From assembly GCF_022012335.1 (NCBI RefSeq), contig NZ_JAKLTO010000001.1, positions 248,001-312,000 on the forward strand: a stretch of DNA of 64,000 nt. Direction: 5' to 3'. Both the position numbers and the translations under genes were made by a program. This document shows positions 16,764-25,283 of this stretch, in pieces. The stretch comes from Flavobacterium sp. SM15 (lineage in GTDB: Bacteria; Bacteroidota; Bacteroidia; Flavobacteriales; Flavobacteriaceae). The notes below the pieces were generated by a model that had not been told where the DNA came from, made no database searches, and saw only the letters and a list, made by a program, of their open reading frames with translations. The stretch's first letter is position 1; every line of letters begins with the position of its first letter.

Positions 16764-17336
16764 ATGGAAATTAAATTCAACATTCCAACCATCGAAGCAG
16801 GCGAAACCAATTTACTAAAGTCAATATTGCATTGCACTGATGCAGAATTGAATGACAAATTAAATAAAGTTGCTCAAGCATCTTTTGAGGAGTATCGCAA
16901 AATGATTTTAGGTCAGAAAGTTTTCACACGAGGACGAGATATTATTGAATTTCGCCTTTTTATATTTATTAAATATTTCTTTAACGGTAAGATTCCGGAT
17001 GAGCAAAAAATATGTGATTTATTTCAAGTTACTGCAACTGAAAGCCGTTCATTGATAAAATCAATAATGTCAAAATACCAATATGATTTGAAAGACACAA
17101 TAACAAATTCCGTTAAAGAGGAAGTTCAAAGTATAACAAAAATGGCCAATGGAAATGATTATAAAATATCAATTCAAAATCAGTATTTTAAGGATGAATT
17201 AAATAGGATTCTTGGAAGCATTGATACCAGTTTACCAATTATAGAAAAAGAAAAAGGAACTATATCAACATATGTAGTTAAAGCTTCTTCTTATTTAAAA
17301 CTATGCAATCATTTCGCAATTCAACCAATTCCTTAA
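16764..17336 (+). CDS. Uncharacterised soluble protein with a possible helix-turn-helix
   Basis: I do not recognise this 190-residue family. It is mostly helical, has no signal peptide, and contains a helix-turn-helix-like stretch at about 80-105 (EQKICDLFQVTATESRSLIK). It is followed after a single base by a three-helix membrane protein, so the two are almost certainly co-translated. The pair is more A/T-rich than the housekeeping genes around it, lies in an island of unknown genes and has palindromes and a hexamer repeat upstream. Such layout is common in toxin-antitoxin or phage-defence units, but nothing in the protein proves it. Confidence 0.65.
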   Translation: MEIKFNIPTIEAGETNLLKSILHCTDAELNDKLNKVAQASFEEYRKMILGQKVFTRGRDIIEFRLFIFIKYFFNGKIPDEQKICDLFQVTATESRSLIKSIMSKYQYDLKDTITNSVKEEVQSITKMANGNDYKISIQNQYFKDELNRILGSIDTSLPIIEKEKGTISTYVVKASSYLKLCNHFAIQPIP

Positions 17337-17337
17337 C

Positions 17338-17745
17338 ATGTCTGATTTACTATCTGCAAGTAGTTTACTTTTGGCAATATTGACAACTTTGTTTGGCACT
17401 TATTATTCATCAATAATTGAAGTGTTAAATTTGGAACCTAATAATTTCAAAGAAGACGATAAAGCTAATTACACATTAGCCAAATCTGTTTTAAAAACAA
17501 AATTAATCCCTTTGTTAACAGCAGCGACTTCCATCACACTCATATTTATTCCACAGTCTATAAAAATTGTCAAGACTAGTATTGAATATTTTACTTCTTT
17601 AGAATTTAAAACTTTGAGTTATGACACAATTTCAACATCATACGTTGCGGTAACCATTTTTATGTTCATTTTGACAGTTAATATTTCTATTTTATTCTTT
17701 AAAGTTATCTCAAAAATGAAAAATATCAATCCGAAGAGAAGCTAA
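17338..17745 (+). CDS. Small three-helix membrane protein
   Basis: The 135-residue product has three hydrophobic segments, at about 5-25 (LLSASSLLLAILTTLFG), 55-73 (LIPLLTAATSITLIFIP) and 102-123 (YVAVTIFMFILTVNISILF). A polar loop lies between the first two, and a basic tail (KMKNINPKRS) suggests a cytoplasmic C-terminus. It starts one base after the stop of the preceding soluble protein gene, so they form a unit. No family is recognised. A membrane effector or anchor for the upstream protein is possible but unproven. Confidence 0.65.
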   Translation: MSDLLSASSLLLAILTTLFGTYYSSIIEVLNLEPNNFKEDDKANYTLAKSVLKTKLIPLLTAATSITLIFIPQSIKIVKTSIEYFTSLEFKTLSYDTISTSYVAVTIFMFILTVNISILFFKVISKMKNINPKRS

Positions 17746-17847
17746 AGCACTAAAGCTAACAACTGTTTAGCAGCATTGCTGTCCATAATTTTAAAAAAAA
17801 AGTTTCAGATTTTCGATCATATTTCTCGTAATAAAATTATCTGTAAA

Positions 17848-17875
17848 TTGACACAACGACGCCAATTCTTAATGC
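17848..17875 (+). promoter_or_regulatory. Possible sigma-70-like promoter before the HEPN-like gene
   Basis: TTGACA (17848-17853), a 16-base spacer and TAATGC (17870-17875) resemble an enterobacterial -35/-10 pair rather than the Bacteroidota TTG/TAnnTTTG type. No TAnnTTTG is present nearby. The match could be chance in A/T-rich DNA. Confidence 0.25.
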
Positions 17876-17890
17876 TGTACAATTAATACT

Positions 17891-19510
17891 ATGCCAAGAC
17901 TATTAAAAAACGACACAATTAGATTGCTTGAAGCTAGTATAGAATCTTTAGGACTAGCTCAAATTGGAATCTGTTCTTTTAGAAGAGATCAGCTAAAAAT
18001 TGAACAAGTTCGATATTCCCCTGAAATTGGTCTAATAGGAAGTTCCATAGAATTAGCTATGAGTTCTATATTAATTCAAGCTCTTGGAAAAAAAAGTATT
18101 TTCAAAGATTATAAAAGTGGTAGATATAAAACTGCCTCGGAAATATTGAGTGATTTTAGAGCATTACTTAGACAATCATCAAATAACATACTCTTTCTTA
18201 CAAATGGAATATCAAAGCCCGATGAATTTTTAAAAAAAATTATTGAACTTACAAATAGATTTCAAATTATTATTACTTCTCGAGCTAACGGTCTACATAA
18301 TGGATATGGTTTATCCTATGAAATTGTAGCATCACTATTTCAAGATGTTACTAAATTTTTAAAATTATTATCTGAATCTAATAACTTTAAACCTTATTTA
18401 ATTAAAATTCCTGAATTAGTTGGAATTAAACTAGATAATAATATTTTAGTGGATGACTTATATGATAAACTTGAGAAAAGTAAAAATTTAAGTGAACAAA
18501 AATCAATATTAACATCTCTGTTTTTGATTCTTCCAGAAATACCACAAAAATTACCCGAATGGATTGAAAAATTTGAAAGTTTAAACATTGCTCCTAAAAA
18601 GAATGATATTGTCTACTTAATCGATGCATTAGAAAAAGCTAATCCTGTGACATTAAACAAAGTAAAAGATGGTAGTAATCCATTAAATGTCAAAATAGTT
18701 GGTAGGGATGATGAAAATGCTATACCAATTTCCGCACAATTTTTAAAATCCGAATTCACTCAATTCCGTGATCAATTTTATGCAGATATTGCCACAGCAA
18801 ACGGGAGGCTTTCAAGCAAAGCATTAGATTTACCCCCTAAGTCTTCAATCTATTATTCCTTTTCAAGCGGCTTAATTGATGCTAAAATTATAGAAGAGAA
18901 CACAAAATTAACTGCTCATCAATCTTGGTCTTTTATTGTAGAAGCCAATAACGTTTCTAAAAGTAATACACCTGCTCCGTATTGGTTTCTTATTAGAAAT
19001 ACAGAAGATTTACCACAACTTAAAGCCTTATTAAAGACTGCTTCAAAATATGGAAATAGTTCATTAAAAAAGAATATAACTATAATATTAGCAGGCATTG
19101 ATACTTTAGAAAAAGACACAGCAATTGATGCAAATTCAATTTTCGTGAAAAATATAATCTTCGAAATTGTCACATATGCAAATAATTTTGATGTCTTAGA
19201 AAGATTATATAATAAAAACGGTTTAAATGGTTTGCCTGAAGAATATAAAAGTGAATTTGACGATTTTTTTAATGGCGAAAAATCAATAACTGAACTTATC
19301 TCAAAAATACTTGAAGAAAAAGAATTAGATTCTAGCTGTAAAAAATATTGGATTGCAAAGCTTACATCAATTATGCCTGAAATAGAAGATTTACCACTCT
19401 TTTATACAATTTTGCATGAAAAAGAATATAGTTCTTCTCATACAAATATTCGAAAAATTTTTAGAGCCATGGATTTTAATTTAAATGGACCAAAGATAAA
19501 CACGCAATAG
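17891..19510 (+). CDS. Large uncharacterised protein with HEPN-like N-terminal domain
   Basis: The 539-residue protein is not one I can name. The first 170 residues are helical. They contain Arg131-x4-His136 (SRANGLHNGYGLS), then a helix VASLFQDVTKFLKLL, which is the usual end of HEPN ribonuclease-type domains. The preceding block SSIELAMSSILIQALGKKSIF resembles the DUF3644-like HEPN subgroup. The rest mixes helices and strands (SSIYYSFSSGLIDAKI, PAPYWFLIRN, ITIILAGIDT) without a motif I know. No membrane segment or signal peptide is seen. It stands alone in the A/T-rich island, which suits a defence or abortive-infection gene, but that is inference. Confidence 0.6.
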   Translation: MPRLLKNDTIRLLEASIESLGLAQIGICSFRRDQLKIEQVRYSPEIGLIGSSIELAMSSILIQALGKKSIFKDYKSGRYKTASEILSDFRALLRQSSNNILFLTNGISKPDEFLKKIIELTNRFQIIITSRANGLHNGYGLSYEIVASLFQDVTKFLKLLSESNNFKPYLIKIPELVGIKLDNNILVDDLYDKLEKSKNLSEQKSILTSLFLILPEIPQKLPEWIEKFESLNIAPKKNDIVYLIDALEKANPVTLNKVKDGSNPLNVKIVGRDDENAIPISAQFLKSEFTQFRDQFYADIATANGRLSSKALDLPPKSSIYYSFSSGLIDAKIIEENTKLTAHQSWSFIVEANNVSKSNTPAPYWFLIRNTEDLPQLKALLKTASKYGNSSLKKNITIILAGIDTLEKDTAIDANSIFVKNIIFEIVTYANNFDVLERLYNKNGLNGLPEEYKSEFDDFFNGEKSITELISKILEEKELDSSCKKYWIAKLTSIMPEIEDLPLFYTILHEKEYSSSHTNIRKIFRAMDFNLNGPKINTQ

Positions 19511-19632
19511 GGCAGTCAAACCATCAAGATTTTAAGCTTCTTCTGCTTTGGGCAGCACAAATTACACCTGAGGCTTAAGCCAAACCGACGAAGTATATCC
19601 GCACTATCGCATTTTTCTTCTAATCTTTTCGG

Positions 19633-19640
19633 TACCTTTG
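19633..19640 (+). promoter_or_regulatory. -7 element before the gene at 19675
   Basis: TACCTTTG matches TAnnTTTG exactly, 34 bases before ATG 19675. A 10-base palindrome GGCTTAAGCC lies further upstream at 19572-19581. No distinct -33 element was seen. Confidence 0.5.
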
Positions 19641-19674
19641 TAACCGTTAGTAGCAAAAAAGCCCATCTGAAAAC

Positions 19675-20073
19675 ATGACAAAGAAAAAGCACAAACCCGA
19701 ATCCTTTCTACCTGCAAAAATGGATACCTTATCCAAGAAAGAGATTGAAGAAATTGCCCATAAAATTATTGCCAGTTTAGATTTCAAGTCTAAAAAACAA
19801 ATGCAACTTTTAAATTCTATACCTTTCAGTACCACTACTTTTCGCAGAGATTTAAAAGATAAATTTGAAAGCCTGGAAAGTCTCGAAAATGAAAAACAAC
19901 ATTTACGAAATGAGCTTTTTGTTGTGGATCAGGAAATCATCTCCAAAAATTACAAAAGCCAATTCCGATTCAAGCATTTCCTATCGGATAAACAAATCGA
20001 TGTTGGATCAAACCGACAACTTAAAGAGTTAATCCGCGAATATAAAAAACTGAAAAGTCAGAACGGTTCTTAA
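19675..20073 (+). CDS. Small charged helical protein of unknown function
   Basis: This 132-residue product has no family I recognise. It is rich in Lys, Glu and Ser and looks helical, with a coiled-coil stretch at about 55-85 (LKDKFESLESLENEKQHLRN). There is no signal peptide or membrane helix. It has its own -7 promoter element and is followed by a hairpin shared with the convergent odhB gene. Base composition is closer to the housekeeping genes than that of the preceding island genes, so it may mark the right edge of the accessory block. Confidence 0.65.
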   Translation: MTKKKHKPESFLPAKMDTLSKKEIEEIAHKIIASLDFKSKKQMQLLNSIPFSTTTFRRDLKDKFESLESLENEKQHLRNELFVVDQEIISKNYKSQFRFKHFLSDKQIDVGSNRQLKELIREYKKLKSQNGS

Positions 20074-20104
20074 CAGCAAGTCGTGTTCACAATCAAATTC
20101 AAAA

Positions 20105-20136
20105 AAAATCCCGCTTACAAACTAAGCGGGATTTTT
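20105..20136. terminator. Bidirectional terminator at right edge of the accessory block
   Basis: Thirteen-base arms AAAATCCCGCTTA and TAAGCGGGATTTT surround a 5-base loop. A-run and T-run on the two sides let it stop both the rightward gene ending at 20073 and the leftward odhB-ending transcript. It shares its arm core with the hairpin at 15292-15326. Confidence 0.85.
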
Positions 20137-20157
20137 ATTATTTATAAGCTAAACCTA

Positions 20158-21381
20158 TTAAAGTTCTAATGCTTTCTTAGGATTGTTATCCATTAAAAGT
20201 TCAATCGGATTTTCTAACGCTTCTTTTACCGCTACCAAGAACCCTACAGACTCGCGTCCGTCGATGATTCGGTGATCGTAAGAAAGGGCTACGAACATTA
20301 CCGGAGCGATAACAATCTGACCGTTTTTAACGATCGCTCGTTCCACTACATTGTGCATTCCTAAAATACCAGACTGTGGAGGGTTGATAATTGGGGTAGA
20401 CAACATCGATCCGAATACCCCACCGTTAGAAATAGTGAAGGTTCCGCCTGTCATTTCATCAACCGTGATTTGACCATCACGCGCACGGATTGCCAAACGT
20501 TTGATTTCTGCCTCAACACCTCTGAACGATAACAACTCTGCGTTACGCACTACCGGCACCATCAATCCTTTAGGACCTGAAACCGCTACGGAGATATCAC
20601 AGAAATCGTAAGAGATTTTCTCCTGACCGTCGATCATAGAGTTAACATCCGGATACAATTGTAATGCTCTTGTAACTGCTTTTGTGAAGAACGACATAAA
20701 GCCTAATCCCATTTGGTGTTTTGCTTTGAACTCTTCTTTATATTGGTCACGAATGGCGTAAATCGCGCTCATGTCTACTTCGTTAAAAGTAGTAAGCATC
20801 GCTGTTTCGTTTTTAGCAGCCACCAAACGCTCGGCTACTTTACGACGCAACATCGATAATTTTGTTCTTTCCGAACTACGAGATCCTCCTGTTGGTGTTC
20901 CCATTGAAGGTACTGCGTTTACCGCGTCTTCTTTAGTAACTCTTCCACCTTTTCCGGTTCCTACGATATCGGTTGGCTGGATGTTTTTTTCATCTAAAAT
21001 TTTTCTTGCCGCTGGCGATGGAGCACTAGTAGCATATGTGGTTGCAGCGGGTACCGGTGCTGCTTTTGGAGCTTCCGCTTTCGGAGCTTCTTCCACTTTT
21101 GCTGCTGCCGTGGTTGCTGAGCTTGCCGAAGTATCAGGTCTAGCTGCATCCGTATCGATTAAACAAACTACCGCACCTACGGCCACTGTATCACCTTCTT
21201 CTGCTTTAAGCGTAATAACTCCGCTCATTTCTGCCGGTAACTCTAAAGTAGCTTTATCCGAATCAACCTCAGCAATTGCTTGGTCTTTTTCTACATAATC
21301 TCCGTCTTTTACTAACCAAGTAGCGATTTCCACTTCCTTAATCGATTCTCCCGGTGAAGGGACTTTCATTTCTAAAATCAT
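20158..21381 (-). CDS. odhB: Dihydrolipoyllysine-residue succinyltransferase (2-oxoglutarate dehydrogenase E2)
   Basis: E2 of the 2-oxoglutarate dehydrogenase complex moves the succinyl group from E1 to CoA in the TCA cycle. The 407 residues comprise a lipoyl domain (1-75, lipoyl Lys43 in EVDSDKATLELPAE), an Ala/Pro-rich linker and an E1/E3-binding domain (about 118-152: SPAARKILDEKNIQPTDIVG). The catalytic acyltransferase domain follows and contains SYDHRIIDGRE near the C-terminus. It lies 55 bases downstream of sucA on the same strand, the normal operon order. The E3 gene is not in the window. Confidence 0.95.
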   Translation of the reverse strand: MILEMKVPSPGESIKEVEIATWLVKDGDYVEKDQAIAEVDSDKATLELPAEMSGVITLKAEEGDTVAVGAVVCLIDTDAARPDTSASSATTAAAKVEEAPKAEAPKAAPVPAATTYATSAPSPAARKILDEKNIQPTDIVGTGKGGRVTKEDAVNAVPSMGTPTGGSRSSERTKLSMLRRKVAERLVAAKNETAMLTTFNEVDMSAIYAIRDQYKEEFKAKHQMGLGFMSFFTKAVTRALQLYPDVNSMIDGQEKISYDFCDISVAVSGPKGLMVPVVRNAELLSFRGVEAEIKRLAIRARDGQITVDEMTGGTFTISNGGVFGSMLSTPIINPPQSGILGMHNVVERAIVKNGQIVIAPVMFVALSYDHRIIDGRESVGFLVAVKEALENPIELLMDNNPKKALEL

Positions 21382-21436
21382 CTTTTATATAATTTTATAG
21401 GTGTTGTTATTTATAAGATTCTCAAAAATACAATTT

Positions 21437-24208
21437 TTATTGAAATAAGGTTTTATCAAAAACCATCGCAATAGCCGAAGCATGACGTTTTTTAGAACGC
21501 ACATAACTTCCTGCTGCCGGCGCACTGTACGCTTTAGGCGAAGCCACTCTGAATTTCACTTCGTGGAAGTTCATCAGCATGTAGCCATAAGCCCCCATGT
21601 TTCTAGGTTCTTCCTGTGCCCAAACGTAATCGTCTGCATTTGGATACTGCGCAATGATCGCTTTCATTTGCTCAACCGGTAACGGGAACAATTGCTCTAA
21701 ACGCACCAAAGCGACATCGGTTCTTCCGTTGGCTTCTCGTTCCGCTTTTAAGTCGTAGTAGAATTTACCGGTACAGAACACTAAGGTTTTAACATCCGCT
21801 TTGTTTACGTTTGCATCGTCAATAACTTCCTGAAAGTGTCCGTTTGCGAATTCTTCTACAGAGGAAACTGCTTCCGGATGACGCAATAAACTCTTCGGTG
21901 TAAACACTACTAATGGTTTACGGAATTTCGTTACCATTTGTCTTCTTAACAAATGGAAGAAGTTTGCCGGAGTAGTACAATCTGCTACGTACATATTGTG
22001 GTTTGCACACAACTGAAGGAAACGCTCCATACGTGCCGAGGAGTGCTCCGCCCCTTGGTTTTCATACCCGTGAGGCAACAACATCACCAATCCGTTTTGG
22101 TTGTTCCATTTGTCTTCTGCTGCGGAAATGTATTGGTCGATCATGATTTGCGCCCCGTTTCCGAAGTCTCCAAACTGCGCTTCCCAAATGGTCAAAGCGT
22201 TCGGATTTGCTAGTGCATAACCGTATTCAAAACCTAAAACCCCGTATTCGGAAAGGTGTGAATTGTACACCGAGAAATTTCCTTTTTTGTTCGGGATATG
22301 GTTTAATAAAATCACTTCTTCTTCAGAATCTTCCACTTTCACGACCGCATGACGGTGTGAGAAGGTTCCGCGCTCAACATCCTGACCGGAAATACGAACA
22401 TCGTAGCCTTCCGTCAATAAGGAACCGTAAGCCAACATCTCTCCCATTGCCCAATCCAATTTGTCCGTTTCGAAGAACATGGTTTTTCTATCGGAGATCA
22501 GTTTGGTGATTTTGCTGATGAATTTTTTATCCGAAGGCAATTCCGTAACGGTCTTGGCCACATCGGTTAAAACAGCTTTATCCACTTTAGTTTCGAATTT
22601 CTGAAGCATCACATTTGCCTCAGCTTGCTCAAAACCTTTCCATTCGTCTTGCATGAACGGGCTGATTACCGTTAAATCTTTTTTACGGGAATTCTCTAAA
22701 TTCTCCTCAAGATTTGCTTTATATTCCGCTTCCAATCCTGAAACATAATTCGCATCGATGGTTCCTTCTGCTTTTAATTTATCTGCATAAAGATCTCTTG
22801 CATTTTGATGTTTGGAAATGGCTTTGTATAATTTTGGCTGGGTAAAACGAGGCTCATCCCCTTCGTTGTGCCCGTATTTTCTGTAGCCTAACAAATCGAT
22901 GAACACGTCGGTTCCGAATTCCATACGGTATTCTAGAGCGAACAACATGGCGTGCACTACCGCTTCTGCATCGTCTGCATTAACGTGCAATACTGGTGAC
23001 AAGGTCACTTTTGCAATATCCGTACAGTAGGTAGACGAACGTGCGTCAAGGTAATTTGTGGTAAAACCTACCTGGTTGTTTAGTACAATGTGAATGGTTC
23101 CACTGGTTTTATAACCGTCCAGTTTTGCCATCTGAATAATTTCATAAACGATACCCTGACCCGCAACTGCTGCGTCTCCGTGTACTGCAATTGGCAATAC
23201 TTTAGAACCGTTTTCCGGATAGTATTTATCTTGTTTAGCTCTTGCGATTCCTTCAATTACCGCACCAACGGTCTCCAAGTGCGAAGGATTCGGTGCTAAA
23301 TTGATGTTGATTTTTTTACCGTTTTGAGTAGTACGATCTGCCGTTAATCCTAAGTGGTATTTTACGTCTCCGTCAAACAAAGCATCGTCGTCGTAATCTT
23401 TTCCGTCAAATTCTGAGAAAATATCCTGCGTCGGTTTTCCGAAAACATTTGCCAGCACATTCAAACGACCACGGTGCGCCATCCCCATCACAAATTGCTC
23501 TACGCCTTTATCCGCTGCAGCTTCAATAAGCGCATCTAAAGCCGGAATAGCCGACTCGATTCCTTCCAAAGAGAAACGTTTCTGACCCACATATTTTGTA
23601 TGAAGGAAGTTCTCGAAAGAAACCGCTTCGTTCAATTTTGCAAGGATGCGTTTTTTCTGATCGGTATTGAAATTCGGAAGATTATCGTTGATGTCCAAAC
23701 GGCGTTGGATCCACTCGATCACTTTCGGTTCACGAATGTACATGTACTCCACCCCGATGGATTCGCAATACACTTTGTTCAAGTGATTTAAGATCTCCTG
23801 AAGCGAACATGGGTTTAAATTCACAATGCGCGCCGCATCAAAAACCGTATTCAAATCTGCAGCAGACAAACCAAAATTTTCGATAGCCAAATCTGGAGAA
23901 TAGGTTCTACGGTCGCGAACCGGGTTGGTTTTGGTAAACAAGTGACCGCGGGTTCTGTACCCGTCAATCAACTTCAAAACATTAAATTCTTTTTGTAATT
24001 TTTCCGAAACCGCGGAACAATCACCACCACCGTTTGCCATAACGGCAAGTTCATCAGAAGGGGAAGCTCCAAATTCGTTAGCAAAATCGAACCCTTGAAA
24101 AAAACTTCTCCAACTTGGTTCTACGCTGTCCGGATTTTGTAAATATTGATCGTATAAATCGGCAAAAAAAGCCGTGTGTGCTGCGTTTAAAAAGGAAAAC
24201 CTATCCAT
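21437..24208 (-). CDS. sucA: 2-oxoglutarate dehydrogenase E1
   Basis: Thiamine-diphosphate-dependent E1 decarboxylates 2-oxoglutarate and passes the succinyl unit to the lipoyl group of OdhB. The 923-residue protein has the family's N-terminal segment (FLNAAHTAFFADLYDQYLQNP, then PSWRSFFQGFDF), MGMAHRGRLNVLANVFGKP, the ThDP region HGDAAVAGQGIVYE and the C-terminal transketolase-like part (VMLLPHGYENQGAEHSSARM). The open frame extends 17 codons further upstream to 24259, but ATG 24208 gives the usual MDRFSFLN start. An exact -7 element lies upstream at 24249-24256. Confidence 0.96.
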   Translation of the reverse strand: MDRFSFLNAAHTAFFADLYDQYLQNPDSVEPSWRSFFQGFDFANEFGASPSDELAVMANGGGDCSAVSEKLQKEFNVLKLIDGYRTRGHLFTKTNPVRDRRTYSPDLAIENFGLSAADLNTVFDAARIVNLNPCSLQEILNHLNKVYCESIGVEYMYIREPKVIEWIQRRLDINDNLPNFNTDQKKRILAKLNEAVSFENFLHTKYVGQKRFSLEGIESAIPALDALIEAAADKGVEQFVMGMAHRGRLNVLANVFGKPTQDIFSEFDGKDYDDDALFDGDVKYHLGLTADRTTQNGKKININLAPNPSHLETVGAVIEGIARAKQDKYYPENGSKVLPIAVHGDAAVAGQGIVYEIIQMAKLDGYKTSGTIHIVLNNQVGFTTNYLDARSSTYCTDIAKVTLSPVLHVNADDAEAVVHAMLFALEYRMEFGTDVFIDLLGYRKYGHNEGDEPRFTQPKLYKAISKHQNARDLYADKLKAEGTIDANYVSGLEAEYKANLEENLENSRKKDLTVISPFMQDEWKGFEQAEANVMLQKFETKVDKAVLTDVAKTVTELPSDKKFISKITKLISDRKTMFFETDKLDWAMGEMLAYGSLLTEGYDVRISGQDVERGTFSHRHAVVKVEDSEEEVILLNHIPNKKGNFSVYNSHLSEYGVLGFEYGYALANPNALTIWEAQFGDFGNGAQIMIDQYISAAEDKWNNQNGLVMLLPHGYENQGAEHSSARMERFLQLCANHNMYVADCTTPANFFHLLRRQMVTKFRKPLVVFTPKSLLRHPEAVSSVEEFANGHFQEVIDDANVNKADVKTLVFCTGKFYYDLKAEREANGRTDVALVRLEQLFPLPVEQMKAIIAQYPNADDYVWAQEEPRNMGAYGYMLMNFHEVKFRVASPKAYSAPAAGSYVRSKKRHASAIAMVFDKTLFQ

Positions 24209-24248
24209 AATACTGTCGTATGACGATTTTGGGTTAAAAAATTTTACG

Positions 24249-24256
24249 CAAAAGTA
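24249..24256 (-). promoter_or_regulatory. -7 promoter element of sucA-odhB
   Basis: Reading leftward the sequence is TACTTTTG, an exact TAnnTTTG match, placed 40 bases before the sucA ATG. No clear -33 TTG was seen. Confidence 0.5.
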
Positions 24257-24318
24257 CAATACTTTATACTAATCTTCTAATGTTTTTCATACTTTTATAT
24301 CATAAAATATTCCTAATA

Positions 24319-24870
24319 ATGAAGTTGAAAACAAACATCTTAAGTTTTTTAACATTTGTTGTTAGCTTACTTCTTTTTCTAACAGCAAGCTCTTTTGTCT
24401 ACTCCCAAGAAATTACTAGCCCACAACAAAAAAACAGCTTTTGGGAAAAAGTTCGCTTTGGCGGAGGACTCGGACTAAGTGTTGGCAGTGGCTATTCTAA
24501 CATCATGGTTGCACCTAGCGCCATTTACCATGTAAACAATTATTTTTCAACGGGTTTAGGAATTCAGTACAGTTATGTGAGTCAAAAAAACTGGTTCGAT
24601 TCCCACATTTACGGGATTAGCTTAATTGAGCTTGTCAACCCTATCCCTGAACTTCAACTTTCGGCCGAACTTGAACAGCTTCGCGTAAACAACACGTATA
24701 CCGAGATTTCGCCAGAAATTAAAGACAACTTCTGGAATACCGCATTATTCCTAGGGGCCGGTTACCGAAACCAAAACGTTACTATTGGTATTCGTTACAA
24801 CATTTTGTACCGGGAGCGCAACAATGTCTACAGTGAAGCCTGGATGCCTTTTGTAAGAATTTACTTTTAA
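24319..24870 (+). CDS. Predicted outer-membrane beta-barrel protein
   Basis: This 183-residue protein has a signal peptide (about 1-29, ending SSFVYSQ). The rest is made of short amphipathic strands with Gly and aromatic residues, for example FGGGLGLSVGSGYSN, YFSTGLGIQYSYVS, ALFLGAGYRNQNVTIGIRYNI and the aromatic C-terminus FVRIYF. That fits a small eight-strand outer-membrane barrel. ATG 24319 is chosen because it starts the basic MKLKTN signal peptide; the frame is open to 24280. It is divergent from sucA but I see no functional link. Confidence 0.72.
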   Translation: MKLKTNILSFLTFVVSLLLFLTASSFVYSQEITSPQQKNSFWEKVRFGGGLGLSVGSGYSNIMVAPSAIYHVNNYFSTGLGIQYSYVSQKNWFDSHIYGISLIELVNPIPELQLSAELEQLRVNNTYTEISPEIKDNFWNTALFLGAGYRNQNVTIGIRYNILYRERNNVYSEAWMPFVRIYF

Positions 24871-24914
24871 CATTTTTTTAACAAGTATGAATTTTCATTT
24901 TGTAAGAATTGTTT

Positions 24915-24922
24915 TATGTTTG
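24915..24922 (+). promoter_or_regulatory. -7 promoter element of the secreted cysteine-protein genes
   Basis: TATGTTTG matches TAnnTTTG exactly and ends 22 bases before ATG 24945. A TTTG at 24899-24902 is too close to be a normal -33 element. This promoter would serve the tandem pair up to the terminator at 25632. Confidence 0.55.
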
Positions 24923-24944
24923 TAAAAAATTTAAAACTTTTCTT

Positions 24945-25250
24945 ATGAAAAAATTATTTATTATTACCTGCCTTTTCGCAGCAGCGAACACTGTATCCGC
25001 CAAGGATAAGAAAAAAGAAACGGCTGTTAAGCCGAAAACTGTTTACACGTATTGTTGTGCTAGGTCTGCTTCTGCGGGTACACCAGGAACCGCAGGTTAT
25101 CTCTCTGTGACTGTAACATCATGCCTATCAGGCAGTGATGAAACCTTAGTTAAGTTTAGCGCCTGTCAGCGTGCAAGTGATTTAGCTAAAGCCGCAGTAA
25201 AGTATCTAGCCGAAGTAGAATACACTGTAACTATCTCAAATCAAAGCTAA
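24945..25250 (+). CDS. Small secreted four-cysteine protein, paralogue A
   Basis: The 101-residue product starts with a signal peptide (about 1-19, LFIITCLFAAANTVSA), then a Lys-rich linker. Its C-terminal domain has cysteines spaced C-C-x21-C-x13-C, closing KYLAEVEYTVTI. Over 58 columns from the CC pair it aligns without a gap to the next gene's product with 27 identities, so the two arose by duplication. ATG 24945 is used because it starts the signal peptide. The cysteines probably form disulfides after export. No known family is recognised. Neighbours are a GLPGLI protein and a TonB-receptor-like barrel. Confidence 0.72.
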   Translation: MKKLFIITCLFAAANTVSAKDKKKETAVKPKTVYTYCCARSASAGTPGTAGYLSVTVTSCLSGSDETLVKFSACQRASDLAKAAVKYLAEVEYTVTISNQS

Positions 25251-25283
25251 TTGACCTAATCGATGAACACAAAATCAAATTCA

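Noticed and set aside
17746-17890. Possible integron attC-like site (GCTAACAACTGTTTAGC and nearby AGCATTGCT repeats) between accessory genes
   Set aside because: The short inverted bits lack a matching GTTRRRY partner core, and no integrase gene is present.
15329-20073. Prophage or integrative element
   Set aside because: No integrase, transposase, structural phage gene or direct-repeat attachment site was seen, and the only tRNA gene lies 5 kb away.
20771-21298. 175-codon frame antisense to odhB
   Set aside because: Ala/Ser/Thr-rich mirror of the Ala/Pro linker and lipoyl domain; no start context or promoter.
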